Assembly: GCF_001990485.1 (NCBI RefSeq)
Contig: NZ_LBFC01000015.1
Location: forward strand, 36,376-100,375
Length of the DNA stretch: 64,000 nucleotides
Source: Thermosipho affectus
GTDB lineage: Bacteria > Thermotogota > Thermotogae > Thermotogales > Fervidobacteriaceae
Direction: 5' to 3'
Below, piece by piece: positions 52,679-63,121 of the stretch. Position 1 is the stretch's first letter. The number at the start of each line of letters is the position of its first letter. A program made the position numbers and the translations under genes. Under the pieces are notes generated by a model that saw only the letters and a list, made by a program, of their open reading frames with translations, was not told the DNA's origin and made no database searches.

Positions 52679-54658
52679 TTATTGTTTTGAAAGATGCAAT
52701 ATATTTTCACAAGTTTTTTCTAATTCATAATTGTATTCCCAAGGATAATTTAAGTAAACAAATTCGTTTATATACTCTTTTTTGTCTGTCACATCTTTTC
52801 CAAATGCTATCCATTTTTTCACTTGGTATTTATATTTCAATAAATTGCTATAATAATATAATCTTTCTCTTAATTCTTGTTTCCCATACTGAGAAACGAA
52901 GAGAAATCCAACACCTAAATCTTTATTAATTATTAAAAAATTATGTCTTTTATGATCCGTTTTTGTTTTTGAAATTTTTTCATTCATATACTCTATTATC
53001 TTATTTCTCGTAGAATTATCAAATTTTAAAAGCATACTTATAGCATCCGAAAACCCAAAAGTTCCAACGTTTTCCAAAGCTTTTATAATCTTAAGTATTT
53101 CATTTTCAATTTTTAACCTTGGTGGAGGGCCTCCGTTTAAATAATAATCATCAAAAATATCTATCCAACTATGTAATATTATTGAATCTGGTTTTTCATA
53201 ATTTTTCAGTGTTTCAACTTGAAAATTACCTTTTTCTAAATACCAAGCAAAAAATGATAATTCATCAAAAGATTGAAAAATGTTTTCTTTTTGAGCTTTT
53301 AATCGTTCTTTTAAATAATGTATAAAAATACTTGGATATTCCACATGTCTTGTGATAATATCTAAATCAAATAGATAAACAGACCAGGGAAACTCATTTT
53401 CGGAAAATAAACCAAATTTTTGTAGTTCTTTTAGATTTGTGGCAAGATTCATTAGTGTTTCTAAGGTAACGTTTATAACATAAAAAGAACTGTAATTACT
53501 TGATTCAATTTGTAATTTTTTACCAGATTTACGAATAAAAGTTGCAGATTTTGACGATTTTATATACTCGATTACTCTTTTTCCCTGTCTAAACGCTTCT
53601 TCTGTAAGTTTTTTTAAATCTGTTTTCAGTCGCTGTTCATTTCCCTTTAAGGCTTTCTTCGTCAAAATTCCTGATTTTGACTCAACGATTAGTATCTTAT
53701 TATCAAATAATATTAGTAAATCAACTTCATAATCCTTCTCATATTTCAAATTTCTATACATGTTCTTTTTAGGAAAAATTCTGGAGAAAAACTCATAAAC
53801 TTTTTCTTCAACATACAAAGATTTTATTCTTTTGTATTGTTGCCAAACTTTCGTTTGGTTGGTTTTTTCATTATTAAGAATATATTCAAAAATTTCAGGA
53901 AATCTAAAAATCAAATTTTCAGGTAAAAGGCAAAGATATTCATCATCTTTTAGATGTATAAGAGGTTTTCTGAAAATTATGTTTTCATCAAGAGGAGAGT
54001 TATAATTTTTATTTTCACCAAATTCACAACTGAAAAATTCAAAGTATTTCTCAAGTTTATTTATATCTTTTATCCCTTCAAAATTAAATTCATCTTTTTT
54101 GAGCGTGAATATTTTACAAATATCTTCCAAAGTCACTTGTAAATTCTGTTCTTTTTTATCGTTAAATTTCTCTTCAATTTTTTTAATTATCTTTTTACCA
54201 AAATCTATTGCATCATTTATTGAAAAGCCAAACTTGTTAATAAAAAAGGGATCAAGTTTTAAAAAAACGTTATCAATAAAATCTTCCAATTGAAATTGAT
54301 AAATTTCGGGATTTATTTGTTTAAGTAATTCTATGTGATGGGTTGGAATTGATTCAGTTTCAAGATATTTACTAAAAACAAATAAATCTAAGTATTTACT
54401 TGTCAACTGAATCAACCTATAAATTTTCTTTAAATTGGGTTTTTTAATTAGATAATTATTATTTTTCAAATAAACGCCTGATAAAAATTGTAAAATTGGT
54501 TTTTCTCTCAGTAAATACGTAACTTTTGAATAGTCATTTGAATCAAAATGATATAGAAAAGCAATATATGAAAGGACATATTTTGGATCATATCTATTTA
54601 TTAATTTTTCAATTTCATTTTTAATTTTTTCACGTTCATTTTTCAATTTTTCTAACAT
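52679..54658 (-). CDS. PD-(D/E)XK nuclease-like protein (NERD-like core)
   Basis: 659 residues from ATG 54658 behind TGAGGAGA. The central part holds YEVDLLILFDNKILIVESKSG (about 315-335), written short: D...ESK with the classic restriction-like D-x(8-12)-ExK layout. Flanking regions are helical and match no family I know. It starts 33 bases after the HEPN gene on the same strand, so the two are probably one operon. This suggests RNA plus DNA cleavage in one module (inference). Confidence 0.72.
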   Translation of the reverse strand: MLEKLKNEREKIKNEIEKLINRYDPKYVLSYIAFLYHFDSNDYSKVTYLLREKPILQFLSGVYLKNNNYLIKKPNLKKIYRLIQLTSKYLDLFVFSKYLETESIPTHHIELLKQINPEIYQFQLEDFIDNVFLKLDPFFINKFGFSINDAIDFGKKIIKKIEEKFNDKKEQNLQVTLEDICKIFTLKKDEFNFEGIKDINKLEKYFEFFSCEFGENKNYNSPLDENIIFRKPLIHLKDDEYLCLLPENLIFRFPEIFEYILNNEKTNQTKVWQQYKRIKSLYVEEKVYEFFSRIFPKKNMYRNLKYEKDYEVDLLILFDNKILIVESKSGILTKKALKGNEQRLKTDLKKLTEEAFRQGKRVIEYIKSSKSATFIRKSGKKLQIESSNYSSFYVINVTLETLMNLATNLKELQKFGLFSENEFPWSVYLFDLDIITRHVEYPSIFIHYLKERLKAQKENIFQSFDELSFFAWYLEKGNFQVETLKNYEKPDSIILHSWIDIFDDYYLNGGPPPRLKIENEILKIIKALENVGTFGFSDAISMLLKFDNSTRNKIIEYMNEKISKTKTDHKRHNFLIINKDLGVGFLFVSQYGKQELRERLYYYSNLLKYKYQVKKWIAFGKDVTDKKEYINEFVYLNYPWEYNYELEKTCENILHLSKQ

Positions 54659-54691
54659 AATTATTCTCCTCATTTCTTAAACATTTACCTT

Positions 54692-56017
54692 TTATGTTCT
54701 CATTTCAAAAATAATCATGAGAATCTTTTTCAGCGATTTTAACAACTTTTCCATTTTTTTCATTATATATAAGTTCTTTTCCCAAAAATCATGTGAGATA
54801 TCACTTTTTGTTGTAGTAGTAAACTCTTGAAGAGCCTCAACAATTTCCTGATCTTGATACTCTAAATTTCGGATTTTTTTGTTTTCACTATGATATTCAA
54901 AAAATCTAAGCTTTTTAGCCTCTAATTTAATATTTGTTAAATCTGCTTCTATTGGTTTATCTATTAGGAAGAAACGATGGAAAGCAAAATTTCTGACACT
55001 AGCTACAATTTCTCTGTACTCTTTTAAAGATGGTTTTTTCTGATTCCCCTTTAAGATAAAAGGAATTTTACTGAATTCATCTTTTAGCTCATAAAACTCA
55101 GAAAGCGTGCACCACAAAATCAAAGGTTTAAGGTCGGTGATTGTCACAAGCAATTTCAATAATTTAATTGAATCATCGGCAAATGAATAAGATAATCTTA
55201 ATAGTTCAATTAATCCTTTTTCTTTTTCTTCACTGTTTTTTGAATAAAAATACTTATTTAAACTACTTTCATACTTTTGTAGCTGACTTTCAAAAGACAA
55301 GATCATCTTATTTATCAAGCTATTTGAATAATCACCATTACTATGACTTCCTGGTAATACTAATTTTATATGTGCTTTTTTAACAAGTTTATCGAATGCT
55401 TTTGAAACTTTCTTTTTAATATTTTGCTTATTATCTTCATTAAATTCTTCATTCAATGCTTTTAAAATTTTTTCAACAATGCACTCCGATAATTCCTCAG
55501 AATAAACAAGTGAATTTATTATGCAATTAAAATTACCTTTTTCATCAATTTCTTCTATATAAACTTCTTCTTCAATTGAAGGATAATACTTTAATTTCTT
55601 TGCTTTTTTAAATTCTAATTCAACTTCACATGAAACTTCTTCTTCCAAATTTCCTATAAGAATAAAAACTATATCACCAATTACTTTAATTTCACTTCTA
55701 ACCGCATGCTTTAAATCTATTTTCGAAATTTGTTCACTATTAAAAAGTACCCAATCCTTTTTTATATCACTTTGAAGTTCACCAACAAAAACTTTCACTT
55801 TATTATCTTCCTTTGAAAAACAAAGATATCTTGAATTTTTAGTAGTTTTCACGAAATCTTTTCTATAAAAGAAACTATTATTAATGCACACCACTTTATT
55901 TTTTGGTAATTTTTCTAACATACTTTTTAATTCAGGTATTTCATCAATAACCATATTAACGTTATTTTTAATAACATCTATAATCTTATTACAAGTTTTA
56001 GAGGTTATTGTATTCAT
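54692..56017 (-). CDS. HEPN-domain-like protein of unknown family
   Basis: 441 residues from ATG behind AGGGGGA. The motif SVRNFAFHRFF with Arg342-x4-His347 fits the RX4-6H HEPN ribonuclease site. The N-terminal 200 residues contain beta structures (VCINNSFFYRKDF, VFILIGNLEEE) without a known family. HEPN proteins act as RNases in toxin-antitoxin and abortive-infection systems. The next gene in the operon is a PD-(D/E)XK nuclease. The HEPN assignment rests on the motif and helical context. Confidence 0.62.
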   Translation of the reverse strand: MNTITSKTCNKIIDVIKNNVNMVIDEIPELKSMLEKLPKNKVVCINNSFFYRKDFVKTTKNSRYLCFSKEDNKVKVFVGELQSDIKKDWVLFNSEQISKIDLKHAVRSEIKVIGDIVFILIGNLEEEVSCEVELEFKKAKKLKYYPSIEEEVYIEEIDEKGNFNCIINSLVYSEELSECIVEKILKALNEEFNEDNKQNIKKKVSKAFDKLVKKAHIKLVLPGSHSNGDYSNSLINKMILSFESQLQKYESSLNKYFYSKNSEEKEKGLIELLRLSYSFADDSIKLLKLLVTITDLKPLILWCTLSEFYELKDEFSKIPFILKGNQKKPSLKEYREIVASVRNFAFHRFFLIDKPIEADLTNIKLEAKKLRFFEYHSENKKIRNLEYQDQEIVEALQEFTTTTKSDISHDFWEKNLYIMKKMEKLLKSLKKILMIIFEMRT

Positions 56018-56267
56018 AAAATCCCCCTAATCAAAAGAATTATAATTATTCAAAATAATTAATTTGTTCGCGCTTTTGTCAGATTTCAATAATTATATTT
56101 TTTACACGATAACAGCCTAACTTTTAATTGGATTATTTTTTATAAGAATTTTCTGATATCATGTTTGGAAAAAATAATAATTTTGTTATTTTTATGCCAC
56201 TCCTGAGGCAGATTTTCTTTATTCTTGTGCAATTACAATAACTATATAGACAACATTTCTTAATTAT

Positions 56268-57302
56268 CTAGCGCAGCTTATTATTCTTCCTTTTAAATCT
56301 TTCATACTCATGCGAAAATTGCTTTAAATCACTTTCTGATAATTTTTCAAGCTTGTTTTTCAAGTTTTCAAATGCGTATTTAGAAAATTTATGAATTATA
56401 TTTTTCCCACACTCTACTTCTAAATGATATCTTTTGTCACCCTTTAACTTGTACTTCCATACTAACACCTGCACATCATATAGCCTTATTCCCAACATTC
56501 CAGCCAAATCTTTTTGCAAATAGGGGTAATCCTTATTTGGATCTAATTCAGGGATAATTATTCCATGCGTAGACTGTATTTCACCCACAATTCTTAATGC
56601 TGGTTCACCATTTGTCTCTACAAAATTTCCTTCTTCAATAAAATTAATTTTTTCTACTAATTCATCTAAAAGTGACTTATCTATTACAAGTTGTCTGTCA
56701 GGTGTTTTGGTAGTTTCAATACTCCCATTTAATAAGTCAACCAAAGCAACATTAGTTGGACCAATTCTTGCTATTCTTTCAATGAGATTTATCCAATGTT
56801 GTCTTTCCTTTTCTTTATATTCTTCTATAATTTTTCTTAACTCAGAAAACTCTATTTTTCTTGTTTGACCTCTATAACGATAATAGATCTCTCCTGATTT
56901 TAATTTTTCCTTTGTTTTTCTACAAATCACCGGTTTTTCTAAAGACTCTTTAACAAATATATAACCAAAAGACTTTTCTCCAATATCCACAATACCCATT
57001 TCCCATTTTATTTCTGGAGCAAAATATTCAATTAAAAAATCCGTAATTTTTTCTTGTTTTATTTCATTGAATTTTTCTCTATTTATTCCTATAAGCAGTC
57101 TCGGGCTATCTTTTATACCAAAAATTATATAACCGCCTTTGTTATTGGCAAATGCAGCCATTGTTTTAGCATAATGTTCCATACTTCCAATCCCAAATTT
57201 TTCTTTAAACTCAAAAGTTGAACTTTCACGATGCTTTAGATATCCTTTTATGTCGATATTTGTCAATAACGATTTTAAATATTCAATATGACCATTTTTC
57301 AT
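56268..57302 (-). CDS. AlbA_2/Schlafen-like ATP-binding protein
   Basis: 344 residues. The N-terminal AlbA_2 domain (about 25-140) has ESSTFEFKEKFG, AFANNKGGYIIFGIKDS and a later GEIYYRYRGQTRKI. Such proteins occur as regulators or RNases in defence loci. The C-terminal 200 residues include a wHTH-like KDLAGMLGIRLYDVQVLVWK. It starts at ATG with only a weak GGG site. No clear operon partner; the OLD remnant lies 150 bases upstream. Confidence 0.78.
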   Translation of the reverse strand: MKNGHIEYLKSLLTNIDIKGYLKHRESSTFEFKEKFGIGSMEHYAKTMAAFANNKGGYIIFGIKDSPRLLIGINREKFNEIKQEKITDFLIEYFAPEIKWEMGIVDIGEKSFGYIFVKESLEKPVICRKTKEKLKSGEIYYRYRGQTRKIEFSELRKIIEEYKEKERQHWINLIERIARIGPTNVALVDLLNGSIETTKTPDRQLVIDKSLLDELVEKINFIEEGNFVETNGEPALRIVGEIQSTHGIIIPELDPNKDYPYLQKDLAGMLGIRLYDVQVLVWKYKLKGDKRYHLEVECGKNIIHKFSKYAFENLKNKLEKLSESDLKQFSHEYERFKRKNNKLR

Positions 57303-57455
57303 CCCTGAATCTTCCCTTTCATTTAGATTACTGAAAAAAGTAAGATGTAATTCTTAAATATTTTTACATTTACAAAATTTAACCGAAGTTTCTTAACCTA
57401 TGGTAATAACGTCAAAAATAATATATTATTTAATAAAACACTCTGAACCTATTGA

Positions 57456-59320
57456 TTATTGGTCGAAACTTTTTGAACAAAGCTCTTTGATCTTTTCAAA
57501 CCAACCTTTCACTTCATCCCAAGCATCTAATTCTTTTAAATCTTCCTTAGTAATTTTTTTAGATAATGAACCGCATAAAAAATTCTTTAGATCAGTTTCT
57601 CTATTAAATCTATTTACGTTAGCCATAGATAATTGGTTAAAAATCTCCTTAGTAATATCTTCTTTATCCCAATTATCTATCTGCAATTCTATTTTGAACT
57701 CATCTTCAATAACTCTCCTTGGAATATAATTTTCTATTTCTCGTTTTTTTGTTAATGTAGCATAAGAACCATCTTTACGTTGATTTACTTTTTCAACTTC
57801 TTTTTTATACTTTTCATCTGTATCACGATCATACAAATGAAATTCTACGACATTTGTATTTTTTAAAGCATAAAGTTCTATCCATTCTTTTAAATTACTC
57901 CCATTCAATGGAATTATTGAAATTAATTCACTTTCAATTTTTTCTTTTAAGTCTATAATTTCTTTCAATTCAGGTATATTTTGATTTAAATTCAGAAGAA
58001 AATTTTTATCCGTTGTGCCTTCAACGCATATTACAACTTTTCCGATAACAGGCAAAAGTCCTAGCTGTTTTACAATTTTATCTGCGATGCTTTCATTAAA
58101 AAGATAAACCTTCGCAATACCTTTCTCTTGTTCAACATACCTTATGCTATCCGTTTGAAAAAATCTTATTAAAGCAGGACTATGAGTGGTAATCAATATC
58201 TGATGCTTACCATTTTGAGAAAGTTTAATTAAACTATTTATTAACGTTTTCTGTAATTCTGGATGTAAGCCTGTTTCTGGTTCTTCAATTGCATAAATTA
58301 CATTTAGATTATCTTTTGATGTACTTTTGGATTTAATTTCAGCTAAAAAAGAACTAACAAGTACTAAACGCCTTAATCCACTTCCCCTTTTGTTAAGTGG
58401 TATATCATTATCAGTATTGTAACCTATACTCTTATAAACTTCTTTCCATTTTAATTTTCCCACTTCCGGTATATTTGGTTTAATTTCTGTCTCCTATTGA
58501 CTTAATTCCTTAAATTTCTCCACTGTAGCATTGGCGATCTTTTTTAACTCTTCATCAATTTCTTTAGCAATTTCTTCCAATTTATTTTGAATGTCTTCTC
58601 TCTTAAATATCTCATCAACTTTAGTTTTTAATGGATCTTGTATTTCACTGTCCTGTTCTGTGTTTGGTCTATCAGAATGAAATAAAGAAAAAACCGGTAA
58701 GTATTTTTCTATCTGCCCCCATATATCTTTCATTCCTTCTTCGCTTATTTTTACATTGATTTCTTTTAATTTCAATTCTCCATCCTTATTTTTATAATAA
58801 TCTCTTATACATTTTCGCAGTTCAGCACTTTTTCTATGGTCCAGACAATTCAGTCCCTTCTCTCTTACAAAATTTTGCAATTCGTTAATCTTTTTCTTTA
58901 AAAGGGCTTCTAAAAAATTATCATTAGTTGGATGCATACATTTTATATATGTTTCTTTGCTTTGTAATCTTCCATTTTTAAAGACTTTATAGACTTCAAG
59001 AAATCCTTCTTTGTTTAAAAGATATTCATCTTGAAAGGCTGTTACGTTATTAGCATCTATAATAATATATTTTGGTAAATCTTTAAAACAAATACCTGTT
59101 TCAAATTTTTCGTTCCCTTCTTCTTTTGCCTTAATATTCAAATCTTTTTCATCTATTTTGGTTGTTCCTCTGCCATCGTTCAAAAAATATCGATAGCTTC
59201 TAATATTGTAGATTTTCCCTGATCATTACGTCCAATAAAAACTGTAAAATCTTCAATAGGTATCTCATTACGCCCATAAAATGCTCTAAAATTCTCTAAA
59301 ATCACTTTAGCTATTTTCAT
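57456..59320 (-). pseudogene. OLD-family ATPase-Toprim nuclease, broken in two places
   Basis: Start ATG 59320 behind GGGGTGAAAT. The first 47 codons contain IGRNDQGKSTILEAID and end in a frameshift at a run of six T (59175-59185), where one extra T would join FLNDGRGTTKID. A second break is TAG at 58494-58496 (ELSQ*ETEIKP) with the frame continuing. The rest has the ABC signature KRGSGLRRLVLV, Walker B VIYAIEEPETGLHP and Toprim ICVEGTTDKNF. The intact protein would be about 620 residues. Confidence 0.85.
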
Positions 59321-59450
59321 TTTATTTCACCCCTATAATAAATTTATTACCTAATAAATGTTTTTATTTAATTAAAATTTTCATTTTTTAATTTTTCACA
59401 TCAATTTTTAGATAACAAATCACTTCCTTCTAAAATGAATCATGAATAAA

Positions 59451-59555
59451 CTACCTAATCCATCCACCTCTTTCATAACCCAGTTGTACATCTGCCATAT
59501 AAATCTCTTTTTCCACAATTGTTTCCCTTACCACAAAATAGTCCGAAATTACTTA
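59451..59555 (-). pseudogene. 3' fragment of an unrecognised protein
   Basis: The frame SDYFVVRETIVEKEIYMADV continues to QLGYERGGWIR and stop, preceded by a TAA. It looks like a protein end left by deletion between the OLD gene and the zinc-hook gene. The rest of 59321-59620 holds nothing else that I see. Confidence 0.4.
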
Positions 59556-59620
59556 AAATATCTTAAAATAAATAAAATCAATCTATCTCACATTTTATAA
59601 GAAAGTTTAATATATTTTCT

Positions 59621-61825
59621 TTAATTTCCATTAATCAAATTTAAAAGAAAATTCGTGAAATCTTTCAAAGTTTCTATTAAATCATTTATTTCATCATAAA
59701 CATAACTTATTCTCGAATCATGTGGGAAATGTACTTCCTTATTCGGTTTAAACTCTTTTAGCAAATTGCCAAAATATCTACTATTACTTAATCTTTGAAA
59801 CTGTTCATCAATCTCATCTGATTTGTTACCATATCTATCTTTTAATTTCTTTTTTATACCTGCCTCTATAAAACCTCCTATTCCTATCTTTTCAAGTTCA
59901 TTATATGGTACTTCAAGTTTAATTTCTTTTGCAACTATACTTAATACAGTTTCTAAAGCTAATCTTGAGTATAACGCAGCAGCCCTTAAATCCTTAATTT
60001 CCAAATGCTTCTCAGCTTTTTCAATGTAATTTTTTGGGTGATGCTTTATTTTTGCTGACCCCAAAATTATTTCTTGAATTTCTGAACCAGAATAATTATC
60101 TAAAAAAGTTTTATAAACATTAAAAGTATTTCCATCAAATTGATGTCTAATAACATCAAAAAAGAGTCTATCTGAGGTTGTTATAATTAATTGATATTTT
60201 TTTCCTAATTCTTTTAAATACTTTATTAAAAAATATCTTCTTTCATGGTCTACTGAATAAATTGGGTCATCAATTACTATAAAATTCAAATTATTTGAAT
60301 TCAGTCTTACTCTTGCAATTAAAAGTGCAAAACCTAAGCATCTTAAATGCCCAGTACTTAAAAAAGTTATTGCATCAACTAACTTTTCTCTACCCTTAAT
60401 TTTTAATTTAAAAGTTATCTCATGGTCTTCTATATTTGGCTCAATTACAATGTATTCAATATATTGATTCTTTGCCTGAGTAATTTCATTGTATATATTT
60501 GTAATTTCTTCTTTGCTTATTTTCTCTAATTCTTCTTGAATAACTCTTCCATATTTTTGCTCATACGAAATGTAAAATCTATTTATGTCGTTAAAAACTC
60601 TTTCTCTTATTTGATATTCATTTTCCAATCGTTCCAAAATCTTGTTTTCTTTTTCCAAACTTTCAACATTTTGTGTGTATCTTCCCTTTTCCTCCAACAA
60701 AAATATTTGTTTTTTTAAATTTCTTACTTTTTCATCTATCTTGCTCATTTCAGAATTTATAAAAGCTATCAATTTGTCAGAATCAATTAAAAAATCTGCG
60801 TCTTTATAATAACTCTGAATTGAACTTTTCAATCTAGATTCCTTTGAATGTATGTTTTCTAATTTATTTTTCAAATTTTTCTCTTCCTTATCTAATGAAA
60901 TTACTCTGTCTAAATTCTCTTTTAAACTTCTTAACCTTGCTAACACTTCATTATAACTAATCAGTTGACCACATACTGGGCATTCCTTAATATTTTCATT
61001 TTTTGAGAAATATGTAAGAGCTTCATCAATTACTCTCGAAATTTGGACAGTACTCGTTGAAATTTCTAATTGTTTTCTTTTTATCTGAATGTCTTCTAAT
61101 GACTTTTTCAACTTAACTTTCTCAGTTTGATTATCTTTAAAGTCCTTTAAAACTTTTTCTTTTTCTCTCAATTCTTCTAACTTTTCTACTAAAGTTTGTT
61201 TATCTTCTTTTTCTAATATTACTTTCCAGTTTTTCCCTAAATTTTCTTCTAATTTTGATTTCAACCTTTCGATATCTTCTTCTATATTCCTTATTTGTCT
61301 TGTTTTCTCATCAAGCTGCTTACTAATACTTTCATATTCATTTTTTGCTGTGTTTTTAAGCCTTTTTAGTTGCTCCTCAAAATTTACCAAACTATCAAAA
61401 CCAAGTAATTTTGCAAACCTATTCCATAATGACTGCTTTGTATCTATAACAAATTCTTCTATACGTTTGGAATCAATAAAATTATTTTCAATTCCTTCAA
61501 TTTTTTTGCAATCAGTCTTCCCACCTAAAACTCTCTTACAACTTTCTTCTTCTCCGTTATATTTATATTCAATTTCAACGTAAGGGATTTCATCAGGTAA
61601 ACAAAATTTATTTCGTAAATATTCTAGTTTACTATTTATTTTTCTTACCTTCGTTTCATTTACATCACCAGTTAATCCCCATTCAAGAGCATCAAAAAAA
61701 CTGGATTTTCCCGTTCCATTTTCCCCAAATAAAAAGAAATGTTTGCTGTCTAAATTAATAATATGAGGAGTTTCACAATATCGAAATCCTCGTATACCGT
61801 TAATTTTCACTGTTTTTATTTTCAT
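59621..61825 (-). CDS. Rad50/SbcC-like zinc-hook ATPase
   Basis: 734 residues from ATG 61825, behind AAGGGTGA. Walker A FGENGTGKSSFFDALEWG (about 33-50), a coiled coil (about 150-270), ECPVCGQLI with Cys282 and Cys285 as zinc hook, a second coil (about 290-430), LSTGHLRCLGFALLIAR as signature, and Walker B FIVIDDPIYSVD. After the ATPase, a C-terminal helical extension of about 150 residues (AAALYSRLALETVL) is not usual in Rad50. It overlaps a 68-residue gene and is followed upstream in the operon by a metallophosphatase, so a SbcCD-like complex is likely (inference). Confidence 0.8.
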   Translation of the reverse strand: MKIKTVKINGIRGFRYCETPHIINLDSKHFFLFGENGTGKSSFFDALEWGLTGDVNETKVRKINSKLEYLRNKFCLPDEIPYVEIEYKYNGEEESCKRVLGGKTDCKKIEGIENNFIDSKRIEEFVIDTKQSLWNRFAKLLGFDSLVNFEEQLKRLKNTAKNEYESISKQLDEKTRQIRNIEEDIERLKSKLEENLGKNWKVILEKEDKQTLVEKLEELREKEKVLKDFKDNQTEKVKLKKSLEDIQIKRKQLEISTSTVQISRVIDEALTYFSKNENIKECPVCGQLISYNEVLARLRSLKENLDRVISLDKEEKNLKNKLENIHSKESRLKSSIQSYYKDADFLIDSDKLIAFINSEMSKIDEKVRNLKKQIFLLEEKGRYTQNVESLEKENKILERLENEYQIRERVFNDINRFYISYEQKYGRVIQEELEKISKEEITNIYNEITQAKNQYIEYIVIEPNIEDHEITFKLKIKGREKLVDAITFLSTGHLRCLGFALLIARVRLNSNNLNFIVIDDPIYSVDHERRYFLIKYLKELGKKYQLIITTSDRLFFDVIRHQFDGNTFNVYKTFLDNYSGSEIQEIILGSAKIKHHPKNYIEKAEKHLEIKDLRAAALYSRLALETVLSIVAKEIKLEVPYNELEKIGIGGFIEAGIKKKLKDRYGNKSDEIDEQFQRLSNSRYFGNLLKEFKPNKEVHFPHDSRISYVYDEINDLIETLKDFTNFLLNLINGN

Positions 61826-62006
61826 ATTTTTCACCCTTTTCATGGGTTTTATAAAAATCTACAATTTCATCATATTTGTTTCTTAAATAATCTCTTCTTT
61901 CGTTTATTCCAAATTCTTCTCCAATTAAACTCAACAAATATTCTTTAAAGATTGAATCTTCAATTGTTTCAATTATTTTCTCTAAAATTTTAAATTGTTT
62001 AGACAT
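61800..62006 (-). CDS. Small helical protein between phosphoesterase and zinc-hook ATPase
   Basis: 68 residues from ATG 62006 (MSKQFKILEKIIETIEDSI) behind AAGGAAGTGG. It overlaps the ATPase start by 26 bases. Charged and helical; no family recognised. Its position between the two nuclease-complex genes suggests an accessory subunit. Confidence 0.65.
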   Translation of the reverse strand: MSKQFKILEKIIETIEDSIFKEYLLSLIGEEFGINERRDYLRNKYDEIVDFYKTHEKGEKYENKNSEN

Positions 62007-62061
62007 ATTTTCCACTTCCTTTTCATAACAATCTTTCTAATTTAATTAAATGTTTTTTCAT

Positions 62062-63000
62062 CTATCCTCTTTTATCAATTTGTATTAACTTTTTACCATT
62101 CCACGCACAAAGACATATACTTTTTTCTTCTTTATCAAATATACAAAACGTAGGCTCTTTTCCTACCCAGCTTCCAGAATTTGCGTATATTATTCTTTTG
62201 TCAATTTTTTCTATTTTCGGTTTATGAGTATGTCCCAATACAACAAACACTTTTTCCATACCTGTACCTAACAATCTTTTACCAAGCATTATAGAACCTT
62301 CTACATCATACTCTGAATAATCTCCTGCATATTCTTTGCTCGCAGGAGTAACATATGATTGAAGATTACCTGCTATTTTATAGAAAGGGGCTGTAAATTT
62401 TTTCTTTAACTCACTTAAAGCTATCCCGATTCCAGCTCGTAACTTTTCAAGTTGCTCATCAATATCTTTTGCTCCAAATCTTTCAAGTATTCCAATTGTC
62501 TGGGCAATAAATTTTCCTAATACACCTTTGGAACCTCCTGCTAATGTTGAAACATCTCTGTTGTACTTATCAAATCTATGACCATGTTCAATCCATAGAT
62601 TTTCCTCTGAATAATATGGGAATATTAATTTCTTTTCCTCATTTATATCTGACTTATCTGTTAACTGGATAGGGCCAAAAGGAAAGGGAGTTGCTTTATA
62701 AACAAGTTTTGCAAAAGGAAGTGAATCGTGGTTTCCAGGTATGTAAATTATCTTTTTTCCTGTTTCTTTTAATTTAAGAAAGACTTTCCATAAATCAACA
62801 TACATTTGTAATATTTTTTCTACTTTACATTGCCAAAGTTCAAAGAAATCACCTGCTATAACTATCTTTTCAATTTCTTCATCATTTTTAATAAATTCAA
62901 GAAATGTTATAAATTTTTCAAAGTTCCCTGATGTATAAAAATCATCGGCATCAGACATATCACCGACATGTAAATCACTTAAGATGACAGTTTTACTCAT
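62062..63000 (-). CDS. Calcineurin-like metallophosphoesterase (SbcD/Mre11-like role possible)
   Basis: 312 residues. All five metal motifs are present: LSDLHVGD (Asp9, His11), AGDFFELW (about 49-56), PGNHDS (about 88-93), EHGHRFD (about 138-144) and LGHTHKP (about 255-261). The size and the GDFFELW motif resemble LpxH-like/UDP-sugar or Mre11-type phosphoesterases. Followed by a small protein and a Rad50-like ATPase, which favours a DNA-end nuclease role. It is the first gene of its operon. Confidence 0.83.
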   Translation of the reverse strand: MSKTVILSDLHVGDMSDADDFYTSGNFEKFITFLEFIKNDEEIEKIVIAGDFFELWQCKVEKILQMYVDLWKVFLKLKETGKKIIYIPGNHDSLPFAKLVYKATPFPFGPIQLTDKSDINEEKKLIFPYYSEENLWIEHGHRFDKYNRDVSTLAGGSKGVLGKFIAQTIGILERFGAKDIDEQLEKLRAGIGIALSELKKKFTAPFYKIAGNLQSYVTPASKEYAGDYSEYDVEGSIMLGKRLLGTGMEKVFVVLGHTHKPKIEKIDKRIIYANSGSWVGKEPTFCIFDKEEKSICLCAWNGKKLIQIDKRG

Positions 63001-63121
63001 CCCTATCCCCCTTGTATTTTACAACTCTCCATTACTATATTATCATTTTCATATTAACAAAGTCAAATTTTAACAATATAATTACAACAAAATGTTAATT
63101 ATTGTTTTTATAACGCATTTG

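Noticed and set aside
48406..63000. Prophage
   Set aside because: No integrase, capsid, terminase or tail gene is seen. The content is defence and toxin-antitoxin type.
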